From NCBI RefSeq assembly GCF_000485595.1, contig NW_014579400.1:8367-29105 (forward strand): 20,739 bases of DNA. Direction: 5' to 3'. The notes under the pieces are model-generated. The model saw only the letters and a list, made by a program, of their open reading frames with translations, ran no database searches and was not told where the DNA came from. How positions within the stretch are numbered: the first letter of the stretch is position 1; every line of letters starts with the position of its first letter. Position numbers and translations under genes: made by a program. This document shows, one piece after another, positions 7,832 to 15,862 of the stretch. Origin of the DNA: Priapulus caudatus (Eukaryota; Priapulida; Priapulimorpha; Priapulimorphida; Priapulidae).

Positions 7832-7931
7832 TTTAGACGTCAAAAAGTATTAATTATATCCCGTAGCTGCTGTATTTACGTTAGACCACACACATTATGA
7901 AGACGTTAGTTCCTTCGATACATGGAGAAAT

Positions 7932-8900
7932 ATCAGAGCGATAATCCATGTGGCAGTGATAATCTCTGTTTCAGTGATAATCTCTGTTTCAGTGATAATC
8001 TCTGTTTCAGTGATAATCTCTGTTTCAGTGATAATCTCTGTGTCAGTGATAATCCCTGTTTCAGTGATAATCTCTGTTTCAGTGATAATCTCTGTGTCAG
8101 TGATAATCTCTGTGTCAGTGATAATCTCTGTTTCAGTGATAATCTCTGTGTCAGTGATAATCTCTGTGTCAGTGATAATCTCGGTTTCAGTGATAATCTC
8201 TGTGTCAGTGATAATCTCTGTTTCAGTGATAATCTCTGTTTCAGTGATAATCTCTGTATCAGTGATAATCTCTGTGTCAGTGATAATCTCTGTTTCAGTG
8301 ATAATCTTGGTTTTAGTGATAATCTCTGTTTGAGTGATAATCTCTGTGTCAGTGATAATCTCTGTTTCAGTAATAATCTCTGTGTCAGTGATAATCTCTG
8401 TGTCAGTGATAATCTCTGTGTCAGTGATAATCCCTCTTTCAGTGATAATCTCTGTGTCAGTGATAATCTCTGTGTCAGCGATAATCTCTGTTTCAGTAAT
8501 AATCTATGTGTCAGTGATAACCTCTGTGTCAGTGATAATCTCTGTGTCAGTGATAATCTCTGTGTCAGTGATAATCTCTGTGTCAGTGATAATCTCTGTG
8601 TCAGTGATAATCTCTGTGTCAGTGATAATCTCTGTGTCAGTGATAATCTCTGTTTCAGTGATAATCTCTGTATCAGTGATAATGACTGTTTCAGTGATAA
8701 TCTCTGTGTCAGTGATAATCTCTGTGTCAGTGATAATGACTGTTTCATTGATAATCTCTGTGTCAGTGATAATCTCTGTGTCAGTGATAATGACTGTTTC
8801 AGTGATAATCTCTGTTTCAGTGATAATCTCTGTGTCAGTGATAATGACTGTTTCAGTGATAATCTCTGTGTCAGTGATAATCTCTGTGTCAGTGATAATT
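7932..8900 (+). repeat. 18-bp minisatellite, unit TCAGTGATAATCTCTGTT/G, ~54 copies
   Basis: About 54 head-to-tail copies of an 18-bp unit fill the last 970 bases of the copine intron and stop 17 bases before the true acceptor. Each unit contains a pyrimidine-rich run ending in TTTCAG or GTGTCAG, so it looks like a 3' splice site, followed by TGATAAT. Near the right end a 54-bp higher-order unit (three 18-mers, one carrying AATGACTG) recurs at 8681, 8735, 8789 and 8843. As 18 is a multiple of three, some frames stay open for up to 331 codons (Ser-Asp-Asn-Leu-Cys repeats); these have no other coding support. Confidence 0.95.
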
Positions 8901-8917
8901 TCTCTCTGGTTGCGTAG

Positions 8918-9106
8918 TTCGTCGCCTTCCGAGACTACTACGCCAGTGGTCACAACATGGACCACGGTCAAGCCCAGCTCGCTAAGGACATCCTGTGGGA
9001 TATCCCTGACCAGTTCCTCGCCTACATGAAGAATAATAACATCAAACCCCGCCAGGCGGCGACACAGCTGAACGGCTCGTCAGCGCGCGTCATTCAGCAA
9101 CCCTGA
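8918..9106 (+). CDS. Copine terminal exon: C-terminal end of copine domain and stop
   Basis: The exon begins after CTCTCTGGTTGCGTAG and encodes 62 residues before TGA at 9104-9106. It opens FVAFRDYYASGHNM and continues through QAQLAKDILWDIPDQFLAYM to a short tail ending in VIQQP. The FV.FR block and the A..VL.EIP.Q...Y pattern are typical of the copine C-terminus, and the LAYMK.N.IKP form resembles invertebrate copines. It joins exon C in phase 0 (DMCQ to FVAF), which supports one continuous gene. The tail after the domain is short, as in several copines. The stop codon overlaps the first of two CRE-like motifs. Confidence 0.92.
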   Translation, partial: FVAFRDYYASGHNMDHGQAQLAKDILWDIPDQFLAYMKNNNIKPRQAATQLNGSSARVIQQP

Positions 9107-9136
9107 TGACGTCACGCCGTGATGACGTCACGCCGT
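9105..9136. promoter_or_regulatory. Tandem CRE motifs (TGACGTCA) at the copine stop codon
   Basis: Two exact copies of a 16-base unit, GATGACGTCACGCCGT, stand side by side at 9105-9120 and 9121-9136. Each contains a full palindromic CRE, TGACGTCA, the binding site of CREB/ATF factors. The first copy begins inside the TGA stop codon. A regulatory role is inferred from the motif alone. Confidence 0.5.
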
Positions 9137-9692
9137 GGTGATGTGAATGGTGAGTAAGCGTGTATCACCGTAGAGGTGTGGCGGAGGAGGGGGAGGAGGG
9201 GAGGCGGAGGAGGGGAGGTGGGAGAAACGCCGGCACATAACTAAAACGTGGTATGAAAGTTGGAATCAGGGTGTATCACTCACTAATGCGTGGGTGTAAA
9301 AGCCGAGGCGTGGTCGTGATTTGAGTCGTGGGTTAGAACTGATTCTTGGTAAAGATTGAGACTATGGATCTGAACTGAGTCATGGGTGTGAACTAAGACT
9401 TGATAAAAATTGAGACATGGGATCAGAACTGAGTCGTGGGTGTGAACTGAGGCTTGGTAAAGAATTGAGACTATGGGTCAGAATTGAGACATGAGATCAG
9501 AACTGAGCTATGGTACAGGGTTGCGAGATGGGGCAGCACTGAAACGTTATTAAGTGGCTGTAAGACATGGGTTCTAAATGATACTGACTGTACCAGCGTG
9601 AAGCATATGCGATGAGTGATGATTGATTTATAGTTCATACTGACCTAAGGTGCAATAGTCACAATTGCGAATTTATAACATAACATAATAAA
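9107..9692 (+). other. Probable copine 3' untranslated region
   Basis: The sequence after the stop contains a G-rich run (9180-9230) and a degenerate repeat (9300-9510). The first AATAAA is at 9687-9692 and may be the polyadenylation signal. The true transcript end cannot be fixed from the sequence. Confidence 0.4.
9300..9510. repeat. Degenerate ~62-bp repeat, about three copies
   Basis: Blocks such as GAACTGAGTC.TGGGTGTGAACT followed by CTTGGTAAAGA.TTGAGAC.ATGG recur in the same order about three times. A shorter sub-motif, (T)TGAGAC or CTGAGTC, gives a secondary 15-17-base rhythm. Confidence 0.6.
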
Positions 9693-9833
9693 CATAATTT
9701 GCATTGCTCATCTGCCTCAACTCTACATAACACGCCAATGTTGTTTTTATCCTCCAACAGGGGGCGCCAGGATGCTTGGCTGTGCTGTTTTTACCGGGAG
9801 AGCGAAGCCGCAACAGATATTTTCGTCCGTTAA

Positions 9834-10029
9834 CCACCAGGTGGAGGGAGCAGTAACGCGCGAACGTTTGGCAGACGACGATAGAGGTCGCTGGGAGCAG
9901 CGAAACAATGTTTACGACAAAGTGACAACGAACTGAACCGCCATGTTTGATTGCCGGCACCACCCCCTGCGCATGCGCATTTTACTCTCGTAGCCGCCGA
10001 AAGCTGAGTGAAAGTCTGTCCATGCCAAG
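9834..10029 (+). promoter_or_regulatory. Possible TATA-less promoter with NRF1, YY1 and CTCF-like motifs
   Basis: Motifs cluster in this stretch: CCACCAGGTGGAG (CTCF-like, 9834-9846), CCGCCATGTTT (inverted YY1-like, near 9940), the palindrome TGCGCATGCGCA (NRF1 consensus, 9968-9979), and AAGATGGCCGC (YY1-like, 10027-10037), the last overlapping an ATG. NRF1 and YY1 sites near a start codon are typical of housekeeping promoters in animals. No transcript data are available, so this is an inference from motifs. Confidence 0.4.
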
Positions 10030-10115
10030 ATGGCCGCTACGATAGATGTAGAAAATGGCGACGGATGCTTTGAATTTTTTAAGAAGAGAAGCAGACTGGC
10101 AATACTGGAGTGTAG
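10030..10115 (+). CDS. Candidate first coding exon of an unrecognised gene
   Basis: An ATG in strong Kozak context (CCAAGATGG) opens a frame reading MAATIDVENGDGCFEFFKKR and on to LAILECR-like sequence. It lies 50 bases after a perfect NRF1 palindrome. The frame is open to a TAG at 10267-10269 (79 codons), but sequence after about 10115 looks intronic and AG|GTGGCA at 10114-10121 could be a donor. The Met-Ala-Ala start with an acidic and then basic stretch looks like a real N-terminus, yet no family was recognised. No continuation exon was found downstream. It may be chance. Confidence 0.28.
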
Positions 10116-10269
10116 GTGGCATCGAATTGTCGTATGGTTCGCGGATTATGTATTGATGTACCCTCCCCCCTCCCCCACAAATGAAACCGCCATACATACG
10201 CGGTTTGACGTGGGAAAGGTTTTTCTTTGGTCGGAAGCGGCAAGCACCCTACGTAAAGTAGTGTTCTAG

Positions 10270-10610
10270 CTACGAGGCGCATAGTTGCGTGTTTGCCAGG
10301 GGCTCACGACGCTGTACTAATAACTAAAAATTCACGCTTACATATATCTCTCTCTCCCCAACCCGGGTTGTTGATTAGCACCCATCACCCACGTAAAGTT
10401 ACTATTGTTGCCGATTGTAACTATTGTAGAGTTGTCTGCGGGTAGCGTATAAACAGCGTGACATACCCCGTGTTAGCCAGTCCCACCTTAGCTTGCTTTT
10501 CTTTCTTCTGACTGCTCACCAACTCTACACTACTCTTTTTACCCTCGTTAAGTCTAGGTCCACGACTTCGATAATTTTTTTATCTGTCGACTATATATCG
10601 CACGTGTTCG
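10270..10610. other. Unique sequence
   Basis: The sequence is of mixed composition, with a short TCTCTCTC run near 10347. No gene, RNA or repeat of note was seen. Confidence 0.45.
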
Positions 10611-11090
10611 ATATGGGGAGGTTTTAGAACGATATCGGGGAAGGGTTTAGAACGATAGGGGGAGGTTTTTGAGGAGGAGGAGGAAGAGGGGTGGTTTTGG
10701 AGAAAGAGGAGGAGAGGTTTTGGAGGAAGAGGAGGAGGAGGGGGAGGTTTTGGAGGAGGAGGAGGACGGGGAGGTTTTGGAGGAAGAGGAAGAGAAGGGG
10801 GAGGTTTTGGAAGAAAGAGGAGGGGAAGGGGTTTGAGGAAGAGGGGAAGGTTTTGGAACGATAGGGGGAGGTTTTGGAGGAGGAAGAAGAGGGGAGGTTT
10901 TGGAGGAGGAGGAGGGAAGGTTTTGGAGGAGGAGGAGGGGGAGGTTTTGGAGGAGGAGGAGGAGGAGGAGGTTTTAGAGGTGTAGGAGGGGGAGGTGTTG
11001 GAGGAGGATAATGGGGAGGTTTTGGAGGTGTAGGAGGGGGAGGTGTTGGAGGAGGATGAGGGGGAGATTTTGAAGGAGGACGAGGGCAAG
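10611..11090 (+). repeat. G-rich minisatellite (GGGGAGGTTTTGGAGGAGGA)
   Basis: Some 18 or more degenerate copies of a 20-40-base unit contain GGGGAGGTTTTGGAGG plus a variable number of GGA triplets. The + strand is almost free of C, giving strong strand asymmetry and many GG/GGGG runs capable of quadruplex formation. A Pro/Ser-rich frame on the - strand is a by-product. Confidence 0.9.
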
Positions 11091-11224
11091 AACAGCTGCA
11101 GTTAGTAGGTTAATAGTCATAGCGCGGCTTCGTGATCACGTGATACAGTCACGTAACCCTCACTTGCATCCACCCGGGTATCTGTGAAAAACACCAAATG
11201 CTAGATTTTTAATTCTGTAGATAT

Positions 11225-11356
11225 TTCTGTATATATATCTACACGCACTAATATATATAAACATATAAGTATATGTATATGCGTAAATATGTATATGTAT
11301 GCATACATATATACGTACATACATATATATATACATATATACGTAGATACATACAT

Positions 11357-11391
<35 letters not shown>

Positions 11392-11460
11392 CATATATAC
11401 ACAGATACATATGTATGCATACATATATACGTACATACATATAAACACGCATATACTTGC
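11225..11460. repeat. TATACATACG-type microsatellite
   Basis: Mixed TATATA, CATACA and TACGTACA units alternate, with partial mirror symmetry around 11345-11385. The Tyr/Ile-rich frames on both strands are composition artefacts. Confidence 0.9.
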
Positions 11461-11503
11461 ATGATAACGCGTAGATTAGGAGTAATTTTGTGTCTTATAG
11501 CCA

Positions 11504-11516
11504 CCGCTAGATGGCG
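11504..11516 (+). promoter_or_regulatory. CTCF-like core motif
   Basis: CCGCTAGATGGCG matches the core CTCF consensus CC(A/G)(C/G)(C/T)AG(A/G)(T/G)GGC at nearly every position. It was found by eye; binding is unproven. Confidence 0.35.
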
Positions 11517-11630
11517 TAATTCCAAGTCGGTTATCAGCTCAAATTGGTTTGTGGTTTGTTTGTTACGAGGGGAAGAGACTCGCCCTATATTTTTAGGTTT
11601 TGTGCATTAATATAGTGCTAGGACGGCGGT

Positions 11631-11850
11631 GTCGGAAAACGTGCGGTAGAATATCTCACACTGTCGTAAAACGTGCGGTAGAATATCTCACACTGTCGTA
11701 AAACGTGCGGTAGCATAATTCACACTGTCGTAAAACGTGCGGTAGAATAATTCACACAGTCGTAAAACGTGCGGTAGAATATCTCGCATTGTCACAAAAC
11801 GTGTGTACAAACATCTCACGCTGTCGCAAAACGTGTGTTAGATCCTTTCA
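11631..11850. repeat. 32-bp tandem repeat, ~6.8 copies
   Basis: Copies start at 11631, 11663, 11695, 11727, 11759, 11791 and 11823. The unit opens GTCGTAAAACGTGCGGTAGA and ends in TCTCACACT. The first five copies are close to identical and the last two are diverged. An NRF1-like palindrome (TGCGCATGCGCG, 11863-11874) follows 13 bases later. Confidence 0.92.
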
Positions 11851-12107
11851 TGATGTATACTTTGCGCATGCGCGACATTGTTACGTAAATCGATTAGAAT
11901 CGAGTTTATTAACAGATAAAACACCAACACGCTATTATAGGTAGACTAGAAGTTGTATCTTTAGACTGTCACGCGTGTATCCATCTATCTATCTGTGTGC
12001 GCGTGCCTGCATATGTGTGTGTGCGCTCGTCCGTCTATCACGAATAGCAATATTATCATGTAAATAAGTAGCATTGTGTCCGTATAATTATGTGCATTTC
12101 TGTCCGC

Positions 12108-12251
12108 TAGGAGAAAGAGAGACAGATATAGGCAGATAGAGAAAGAAAAAGATTGAGTGAGAAAGAGGGTGAGAGAAAAAGACACAGAGAAATTGACAGA
12201 GCGAGAAAGAGGAAGAGAGGGGAAGAGAGAGAGAGAAATAAAGAAAGAATG

Positions 12252-12296
<45 letters not shown>

Positions 12297-12297
12297 A
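12108..12297. repeat. GA-rich microsatellite
   Basis: Purine-rich sequence with AGAGAAAGA units ends in a pure GAGA run at about 12257-12294. The Ser/Leu/Phe-rich frames on the - strand are composition artefacts. Confidence 0.92.
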
Positions 12298-12812
12298 AAA
12301 CAAACAGAATGATGGAATATATATAGAGGTATGAATATACTAAACCAGCATTTTCCTCATCGTGGCTATAACATGACAGTGCTCGTTAATTCATAAAATT
12401 CGTTCTTAAACATTCATACCAAGATATGCGGATCTGCGGATATTCGGATCATACCAACGAACGGCTCTCTTTAGATATAAATGACACTGTTGCATTTAAC
12501 GTCTAGCAGTGTAAGCTATCCCCAGCTCTATTTGTGTCTATGACGCAGAATATATAGCGTTTTATATACGTCGCTATCACAAGCTCTTCCCCTTTCACGC
12601 GTTCATGCGTGAGCCACGTATCTGAGTATTAAGTTAACAAGTATTTCATGCAGGGACACGTTGCTCACTGCTGCTACGACAACTTCAGACCTGGATGAGC
12701 GTTGAACGCTGGTCACGCAGTGATGAGCAGATGATGATGTAATTTAGTTCGGGATGACATGGGTTTAACAGACGATCGCGTGTTTTCTTACAAGTAATGA
12801 CTTATGGCGATA
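12298..12812. other. Unique sequence between repeats
   Basis: No coding or RNA gene was recognised. A small GCGGAT/ATTCGGAT repeat lies near 12428-12449. Confidence 0.45.
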
Positions 12813-13145
12813 TGCGATGACGTGTTGTAATACGTGATGACGTGTTGTGATACGTGATGACGTGCTGCAATACGTGATGGCGTGCTGCAATACGTGATGA
12901 CGTGCTGCAATACGTGATGACGTGCTGCAATACGTGATGACGTGCTGCAATACGTGATGACGTGCTGCAATACGAGATGACGTGCTGCAATACGTGATGA
13001 CGTACTGCAATACGTGATGACGTGTTGCAATACGTGATGACGTGCTGCAATACGTGATGACGTGCTGCAATACGTGATGACGTGCTGCAATACGTGATGA
13101 CGTGCTGCAATACGTGATGACGTGTTGCGATAAGTGATGACGTGT
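12813..13145. repeat. 20-bp minisatellite, unit TACGTGATGACGTGCTGCAA, ~17 copies
   Basis: About 17 head-to-tail copies of a 20-bp unit occur, most of them identical in the middle. Every unit holds two ACGTG cores and one TGACGTG, a half-CRE/ATF-like motif. As 20 is not a multiple of three, the reading frame rotates; long - strand frames still arise because the unit has no stop codon in that direction. They have no independent support. Confidence 0.95.
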
Positions 13146-13194
13146 TTTAAGTTAGAAACGACCCGTTTTCGTGAGCGACGAAGCGCCTAGATAA

Positions 13195-13363
13195 CCGATC
13201 GGTCAAGTGTTTTGTCAATTCGACAAGTGTTCTTAAAAGTTGCGCTGCGTTTTATCAAATGATGACACGCTTCGGCATATGATCGGGGACGTGTTTCATT
13301 ACATTGCCATGTGTTCTTGCAAGTTGCGCTGCGTTTTATCAAACGGTACCGTGTCCTACCCGA
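13195..13363. repeat. 84-bp tandem duplication, two copies
   Basis: GTTGCGCTGCGTTTTATCAA recurs 84 bases apart (in blocks 13227-13259 and 13311-13343), and flanking GATCGG...GTGTTTT/GTGTTTC segments keep the same order. Two diverged copies are seen. Confidence 0.7.
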
Positions 13364-13525
13364 ACGATAATTCGTTTGATTAGCTAGAGAAGATTTGTAT
13401 AGCAATCGATCGCAAACAAGATAATATAGATTGTATTATAACGAGGTATTGGTATAGGAACTCAATATAGGATTGTAGGCGCGTGCATGCAATACCCATC
13501 CGTGACATGCTACGTGTTCATTTTA

Positions 13526-13642
13526 GTTGTCGTTAGCAGTGTTGTTGTCAGTGTTGCTGTTGTTATTGTTGTTGTCAGTGTTGCTGTTGTTGTCAGTGTT
13601 GCTGTTGTTGTTGTTACTGTTGTTATTGTTGCTTATTTTGTG
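13526..13642. repeat. GTT/GTTGTTGTCAGTGTTGCT minisatellite
   Basis: An 18-base unit GTTGTTGTCAGTGTTGCT is repeated with internal GTT expansion. The Val-rich (+) and Asn-rich (-) frames are by-products. Confidence 0.85.
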
Positions 13643-13860
13643 TTTGTTCGTGAAGCTTCCAGGCGTATTTGCAGGACTATATAACGAGATTGACAATCTC
13701 ACTTGAGATAGAGACACTGAGATGTGGCATCAAATAATTTTTACGTGTTTTCCGCTAGGTGTTACCGCCGTAGTTCGCAGAGCGGCTATTACGACTATCG
13801 GCTTATCACATGCTAGCACAACGTTGCTGCGCGCGCGTACACGAATCGAATCGCATCAGC

Positions 13861-13879
13861 TAGAAGATAGTATCTTCTA
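13861..13879. repeat. Short inverted repeat
   Basis: TAGAAGATAGTATCTTCTA has perfect 9-base arms around one central base. It may be a binding dyad; the loop is too short for an RNA hairpin without opening the stem. Confidence 0.4.
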
Positions 13880-14017
13880 TTTATAGGATAATTGTCTCCA
13901 TCTTGAAATAGGTTTCTATTAGATGGTAGTAATTTATTTCACCTGAAAACATTTCCGACTGTGTGGATTCCGCTCACTATAGAGAGGATCTCGTCGCTAA
14001 ATAAGTGGGCCCACCTT

Positions 14018-14055
14018 TATAAAAAGGGCCTCTTCTCTTGGTCTCTTTTCAGCAG
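14018..14055 (+). promoter_or_regulatory. TATA box with initiator-like sequence
   Basis: TATAAAAA at 14018-14025 follows the palindrome GTGGGCCCAC (14005-14014). TTTTCAGCAG places a TCA initiator at 14049-14051, about 31-33 bases from the start of the TATA box, which is the canonical spacing for animal core promoters. The transcribed product would include the short ORF at 14073. Confidence 0.4.
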
Positions 14056-14149
14056 AGAAACGTCCCAATGCAATGGAAGAAGAACCCATTTTTGTTAGTG
14101 TAAAGGGCCAAATACGACTAAACCTGACCATTTTCAAGAGAAGAGGTCC
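14026..14149. repeat. 15-bp inverted repeat
   Basis: 14026-14040 is reverse-complementary to 14135-14149 with one mismatch (core CCTCTTCTCTTG / CAAGAGAAGAGG). TATAAAAAGG also recurs inverted at 14197-14206. These could be arms of a small foldback element that includes the TATA-like motif. Confidence 0.45.
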
Positions 14150-14207
14150 ATATATTATGTTAGAATGGGTTCTCTCTCTCTTTATAGAAAATACTTCCTT
14201 TTTATAG
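14073..14207 (+). CDS. Short 44-codon ORF downstream of a TATA/initiator
   Basis: The frame begins MEEEPIFVSVKGQIRLNLTI and continues for 24 more residues to TAG. It starts 22 bases after the predicted transcription start. A second ATG at 14068, in another frame, would give an 11-codon overlapping reading. No family was recognised. The peptide starts acidic and turns hydrophobic near its end (MLEWVLSLFI). Its coding status is uncertain: the segment overlaps an inverted repeat and may simply belong to a small mobile element. Confidence 0.2.
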   Translation: MEEEPIFVSVKGQIRLNLTIFKRRGPYIMLEWVLSLFIENTSFL

Positions 14208-14320
14208 CATGTTTTCTTTTCTTTAAAAAGGAGAGTGCTTTCATCTAGTGGGCGTTTCTATTACTATTTTTTTACTGCTGTCAATGCTGTTTGTAGAATC
14301 TGTAAGCGCTCCTGCAGCAA

Positions 14321-14495
14321 GTGTGTGTGCGTGCGTACGTGCGTGCGTGAATGCGTGTGCGTGCATATGCATGTGCGTGCAGATACACGTGTGTGCGCGT
14401 GTGAGCGCGCGTGAGCGTGCGTGTACGTGCGTGCGTGTGCGTGCGTGCGTTCGTGTGCGTGTACGTGCGTGTACGTGCGTGCGATGCGCGTGTGA
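14321..14495. repeat. GTGC/GTGT microsatellite
   Basis: The tract consists of GTGCGTGC and GTGTGCGT units with occasional ACGT. Cys/Val- and His/Arg/Thr-rich frames arise from composition. Strong purine-pyrimidine alternation makes Z-DNA plausible. Confidence 0.9.
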
Positions 14496-14935
14496 TCTGA
14501 ACAAGATATAGCTGTAGGGCACGCCGCACAGCATGACACTGTAAATAGACTTAGTCGTTAGTAGATACACTCTGTCGTTTACGACCGACGAGGCAACTGG
14601 GAAGATATTCTACCGGACGTCTACGCCTATCTCGCCATAGAGTAGGTGACCGGCCGTCAGAAACCAGTACATCTGTCGTAGCCAATGTGGTAATTACATA
14701 TATATATACATATTCGACTACAATCTGACAGCATGAGATAGGAAACTCACTGTATGCTGCTAGGCTGTCTTCCAGGCATTAGCTATTGTGACGACTAGTA
14801 GCTCTCATAATTATTATTAGTCAGAGCAAAGATTCATCTGAGGGACGGCGTTGGTTAGAGGGATGCATATATCTTTGTAGGATAGCGCCGCGTGTTATCA
14901 GTAGGGCGTCTATTTATTATCAGAGTTACCATGTT
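14496..14935. other. Unique sequence
   Basis: No coding signal, RNA gene or repeat was recognised apart from a short TATATATA at 14698-14707. Confidence 0.45.
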
Positions 14936-15092
14936 ATTATTATAACAATAATAATTATTATTATTACTATTATTATCACTATTATTTTATTGTCGTAAGG
15001 TTTTCGATGCATCGACTAGTATAATTATTATCATATATATTATAAAATATAGTATATATTATATAGATATATATATATATATAGTATTATAT
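14936..15092. repeat. ATT and AT microsatellites
   Basis: A trinucleotide ATT/TTA repeat (14934-14990) is followed by AT-rich repeats (15020-15090). An AATAAA lies close downstream at 15128-15133. Confidence 0.85.
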
Positions 15093-15862
15093 TATCCCAT
15101 GTTACGAACCATACCGTTTTTATCCGAAATAAACACTGTGGTTCTTCTTCCGCCTGACATCGCTGTTCAGTGATTGTTCTCGAGACCGTTTATTGTGTAA
15201 CGACTTGCGGCAGAGGGGCTGCGAGCGTGGTACATCGCGGTGAAACATTTAATGCAATAAGTTCATTTCAATGCGAGATTCTGAAGGACGTCGTTATCAG
15301 ACATCATTGCCAACGTTCATTCACACCGTTGGAATAATCGCTGTCGTAGACGGGGCGGGGATCTGGGAAATGAGTTTAAAAACATAGTGAATCTATCCGT
15401 ACTCGCAAAAAATTCGTGTACGCTGATGAGACTACGATGATTTCTCTAATCGGCCGATTCATAGTAATCTTTAGTAAAATATTGACTTGATCAAGCAATA
15501 ATACAAGGATTACTGTACTAACATAAAATTTTATGTCCCTGTATAATTCATTTTTAAAAACATCTTTTTACACACTTTATCATTGTTTTCTCTTTAAAAT
15601 TAAGGCTATATAATATACGAACACGATTAATACGATTATTTTCTTTGGACGTCCTTTCGGACTAACGGGGTGCGAATGCTATAATAAATATAGTAATTGA
15701 ATTAATGAGTTTAGGCTTTCAGTAATAGGTATCTATTTGTGAACAATTTAAGCTACTAAGTTCTTATTTAATAAAACCTATTAAAAAATCCTTGTACACC
15801 TTGTAATCATATTTTCTTCGTAACTCGGCTAATATACCGTTGGAAGTGTTTAATACGGAAAG
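15093..15862. other. AT-rich unique sequence
   Basis: No gene, RNA or repeat family was recognised. It contains scattered AATAAA motifs, but with no upstream coding exon they cannot be assigned to a gene. Confidence 0.45.

Noticed and set aside
7922-8917. 331-codon + strand frame of Ser-Asp-Asn-Leu-Cys repeats, and a 271-codon - strand frame, as repeat-protein genes
   Set aside because: The frames follow directly from an 18-bp unit that lacks stops in those phases, begin and end at the array edges, and sit inside a copine intron whose true acceptor forms the stop of the + frame.
11631-11850. CRISPR-like array (32-bp repeats)
   Set aside because: Copies are contiguous with no unique spacers, and the context is an animal genome.
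12765-13110. Three overlapping ~100-codon - strand frames in the 20-bp array
   Set aside because: All three frames are open because the unit has no stop codon on that strand. The peptides are the same repeat in rotated phase.
15422-15450. CTGATGAG as a hammerhead ribozyme core (also near 20560)
   Set aside because: No correctly placed GAAA segment and no supporting stems were found at either site.
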